64,000 bases of DNA from JAAYUD01 sp963676865. Lineage in GTDB: Bacteria; Bacteroidota; Bacteroidia; Bacteroidales; Bacteroidaceae. The translations under genes were made by a program, and so were the position numbers. How positions within the stretch are numbered: position 1 is the first letter of the stretch; each line of letters starts with the position of its first letter. This document shows, one piece after another, positions 61,715 through 64,000 of this stretch. The notes under the pieces are model-generated. The model saw nothing but the letters and a program-made list of their open reading frames with translations. It made no database searches and was not told the DNA's origin. The stretch spans positions 1,302,001 through 1,366,000 of the forward strand of contig CAXXSS010000001.1 of NCBI GenBank assembly GCA_963676865.2, in the 5' to 3' direction.

Positions 61715-63495
61715 TCCGATATGTATTTTTTCTTTGCTATTTTTTGTTTGAGACTTTTCGACTTACTACCCAGACTCAGTGCTTTTTGCCAATATTTTAA
61801 TGCATTTTCCATATCCCCTGTCAGGGCATGAATATCACCGCAATGTTCAGTGACCACATTACTAGTACCACCACCGTTTTTCATTGCATTGTCAATATAT
61901 ATCAAAGCTTGGGCATATTTACCTTTAATAAATAGTATCCATGCATAAGTATCTAAGAATGTCGAATTGTTTGGCTCTGCTTTTACAGTCTTATAGCTCA
62001 TTTCTTCCGCTTTGTCCAATTGGGCATGCTCTTCAGATAGATAATAAGCGTAATTGTTCAAAGCGCTAATATTGTCAGCATTGTATACGAGAGCAGAATC
62101 GTATGCCGCGTATGCTTCTTTTTTAGCTAATTTGGAGTAATAAACGTCGCCCATCAGCGCGTAAAAATCAGAGATGACTTCTTTTTTGCTATCACTCGTG
62201 ACATGTGTCAAAGCTTTTTTGCTAGTGTTAATAGCGTCGTCCGTGCGTCCGGCTTGATTATATGCTATTGCCAAGTAAAAATAGAGTTCAAGAGCATCGG
62301 GTGTCGCTTCGATACCTGGTTCACAAATTCGAATTACTGCTTTATAATCTTCTTTTTTAATAGCATTATTCAGTAGCATTAGGCGAGCGGCAACATTGGA
62401 TGGATCCAGCGCAACAATATGTTCCAACACTGGAAGTGCTTGCATATTCAGTCCTTTTGCAATAAGATAATTGGCATATAGCATGGGGATCTGAACATCT
62501 TCAGAATCTTCTCTGATGATTTTATCAAAAAGTCCAATAACTTTAGTGCTGTCTTTCCCGTCATTTTCGTATTGCGATATCAATTCTTTCATGACATCAA
62601 TTTTTGCTTCCGATGCCACTTTTTTATTGAGAACAAAGAGACTCAGTTGATTTTCGTATTTGTCTTTTTCTCCCGATACTTTATAATAATTAGCTAAAGA
62701 ATACAGAGCCATTGAGTTATCGGGCTCTGCCGCCAACACTTTATTATATATGCTATACGCTTCAACCTTTTTATTGTTTTGCATATAAGCGTCCGCTAAA
62801 AGAACTTGATACCTGTTGTCTTGTGGATATTTTTTTGCCAGACTTTCTATCTCGTTCAAAGCTTGTTTGTTATCGTTCATTTGAATATAAACTTTGAACT
62901 TCTCCATGCTTATTTGCTCATTCTTACCCATGACACTTTCTAGTCGGTCAAGTGTTTGAATCATCTTAGGATAGTTAGACTGTTGAGTATATAAGTCAAG
63001 CAGGCTAAGTAGCGGATCCCGCCTATTTGGGAAACGCTTGCTCATCAGTTCGAATGTTTCAGTCGCGTTAATACTATCTTCTTGTTGCATATAGAGGCTT
63101 GCCAAAGCCTGGTTATACCAATAATTTTGTGGCGCAGCATTTACTGCTGCCTTAAATGCCGACAAGCTTTGAGTATTTTTTTGCAATGTCAAGTAATATT
63201 GTCCCAATTCGTACTGGACTTCAGGAGCCCGTGGATTGATTGTTTGACAGTGATATATCATATCGAATGCGGCAGAATACTTTCTTTCACCTTTCAATCG
63301 AAGAGCTTCCAGATAGAAATAATCGAATTTACGTTGTTGCTCTGCCGATAGAGTATCTTGGACCACAATTGCGGTAATCTTCGGAGAAGACACAGCAAAC
63401 TGAGCATGACCTAAAAGGATGCTCCCTATTATCCAAGAGACCATTCCGCTAACGAAACGTTTCATCGGTCGAGTATGTAAATTCTGTTTTCTCAT
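61711..63495 (-). CDS. Tetratricopeptide repeat protein, exported
   Basis: 594 residues. N-terminal signal-type hydrophobic segment (residues 17-32); a second ATG at residue 11 gives a more usual signal peptide and may be the true start. Multiple 34-residue TPR units cover nearly the whole mature part, e.g. PEVQYELGQYYLTLQKNTQSL, YQVLLADAYMQNNKKVEAYSIYN and ISALNNYAYYLSEEHAQLDKA. Probably a scaffold in the envelope; partners unknown. It begins directly after the dut stop codon and overlaps the DUF4292 gene. Confidence 0.92.
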   Translation of the reverse strand: MRKQNLHTRPMKRFVSGMVSWIIGSILLGHAQFAVSSPKITAIVVQDTLSAEQQRKFDYFYLEALRLKGERKYSAAFDMIYHCQTINPRAPEVQYELGQYYLTLQKNTQSLSAFKAAVNAAPQNYWYNQALASLYMQQEDSINATETFELMSKRFPNRRDPLLSLLDLYTQQSNYPKMIQTLDRLESVMGKNEQISMEKFKVYIQMNDNKQALNEIESLAKKYPQDNRYQVLLADAYMQNNKKVEAYSIYNKVLAAEPDNSMALYSLANYYKVSGEKDKYENQLSLFVLNKKVASEAKIDVMKELISQYENDGKDSTKVIGLFDKIIREDSEDVQIPMLYANYLIAKGLNMQALPVLEHIVALDPSNVAARLMLLNNAIKKEDYKAVIRICEPGIEATPDALELYFYLAIAYNQAGRTDDAINTSKKALTHVTSDSKKEVISDFYALMGDVYYSKLAKKEAYAAYDSALVYNADNISALNNYAYYLSEEHAQLDKAEEMSYKTVKAEPNNSTFLDTYAWILFIKGKYAQALIYIDNAMKNGGGTSNVVTEHCGDIHALTGDMENALKYWQKALSLGSKSKSLKQKIAKKKYISE

Positions 63496-63930
63496 TTATT
63501 TAGCTCCAGTATGCCCGAATCCTCCAGCACCTCTTTCAGTTTCTTCCAGCTTATCTTTAGGCTCCCATGTTGCCTGTTCGCAACGGGCAAAAATAATTTG
63601 TGCAATTCTTTCACCGTCTTCAATAATGAAAGGTTCATTTGAAAGATTAATAAGGATGATACATAGTTCTCCTCGATAATCGGAGTCGATAGTGCCCGGT
63701 GAGTTTAGTACGGTAATTCCTTTTTTAATTGCGAGTCCACTACGTGGTCTTACTTGTGCTTCATATCCTTCCGGAATAGCCATAAACAGTCCTGTAGGAA
63801 TTAAAGCTCTCTCCAATGGGCCGAGAGTCTTTGGCTCTTGCAGGTTGGCACGGATATCCATACCGGCTGATAACTTGGTAGCATACTCTGGTAGAGGATG
63901 TTTTGAATTATTGATTATTTGAACGTTCAT
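63496..63930 (-). CDS. dut: dUTP diphosphatase (dUTPase)
   Basis: 144 residues, trimeric family. Hydrolyses dUTP to dUMP, keeping uracil out of DNA and feeding thymidylate synthesis. All five motifs are visible: AGMDIRANL, PRSGLAIKKG, NSPGTIDSDYRGE (catalytic Asp), GERIAQIIFAR, and the C-terminal P-loop-like RGAGGFGHTGAK. It heads the dut-TPR-DUF4292-envC run. Upstream, only a weak -7-like TAATTTCG is visible before the window edge, near 63951-63958. Confidence 0.97.
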   Translation of the reverse strand: MNVQIINNSKHPLPEYATKLSAGMDIRANLQEPKTLGPLERALIPTGLFMAIPEGYEAQVRPRSGLAIKKGITVLNSPGTIDSDYRGELCIILINLSNEPFIIEDGERIAQIIFARCEQATWEPKDKLEETERGAGGFGHTGAK

Positions 63931-64000
63931 TTGCCTTTATTTGTTTCGCAGGCGAAATTAGACAATTTAATATATAAAGACCTTACATTTGTCGTTAAAT

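Overview
The window looks like chromosomal core DNA from a member of the Bacteroidales, most likely Bacteroidaceae. It is AT-rich. Gene starts lack Shine-Dalgarno sequences, while many upstream regions carry the Bacteroidetes sigma-factor signature TTTG-N19-21-TAnnTTTG. The gene content also fits: the division and cell-wall (dcw) cluster lacks murF and ddl, FtsA has a long charged C-terminal extension, gyrB lies close to tRNA-Glu/rpsT, and a carboxypeptidase-regulatory-like/outer-membrane barrel receptor and a DUF4292-TPR-dut block are present.

Layout from left to right. 1-1708: N-terminal part of an M16 zinc peptidase. 1.7-2.56 kb: gene-poor, with a 26-bp palindrome and an HU-like gene remnant. 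2.56-8.7 kb: leftward operon tsaC-clcA-fmt-rpe-comEC, divergent from a thioesterase gene. 9.3-11.9 kb: gyrB, rpsT and tRNA-Glu. 12.4-13.1 kb: recO. 13.1-29.3 kb: complete leftward dcw cluster mraZ-rsmH-ftsL-ftsI-murE-mraY-murD-ftsW-murG-murC-ftsQ-ftsA-ftsZ plus a YqeY-like gene, headed by a tandem MraZ operator. 29.4-36.7 kb: DUF3109 gene, a frameshifted outer-membrane barrel remnant, gpmI, corA, rnhB, a membrane pyrophosphatase and ybjQ. 36.7-41.6 kb: sufBCDS iron-sulfur assembly operon. 41.7-44.3 kb: outer-membrane receptor. 44.3-46.7 kb: a 2.3-kb region almost without genes, holding a large imperfect inverted repeat and two strong hairpins. 46.7-51.6 kb: rimP-nusA-infB. 51.7-55.1 kb: a carboxyltransferase with a half-length biotinyl domain, and a secreted carboxylesterase. 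55.3-58.5 kb: a 42-residue membrane protein, prfB with its programmed +1 frameshift, and fadD. 58.6-59.7 kb: an ArgE-like deacylase. 59.7-63.9 kb: dut-TPR-DUF4292-envC.

Most genes serve housekeeping: peptidoglycan precursor synthesis and division (murC, D, E, G, mraY, ftsI, ftsW, ftsQ, ftsA, ftsZ, envC), translation (fmt, infB, prfB, rpsT, tsaC, tRNA-Glu), transcription (nusA) and Fe-S assembly (sufBCDS). No CRISPR array, prophage, rRNA operon or intact insertion sequence is visible. The least explained parts are the 44.5-46.0 kb inverted-repeat region, a 40-bp palindrome-bearing repeat found at 12.2 and 30.1 kb, and several family-atypical catalytic or regulatory features in otherwise ordinary genes.
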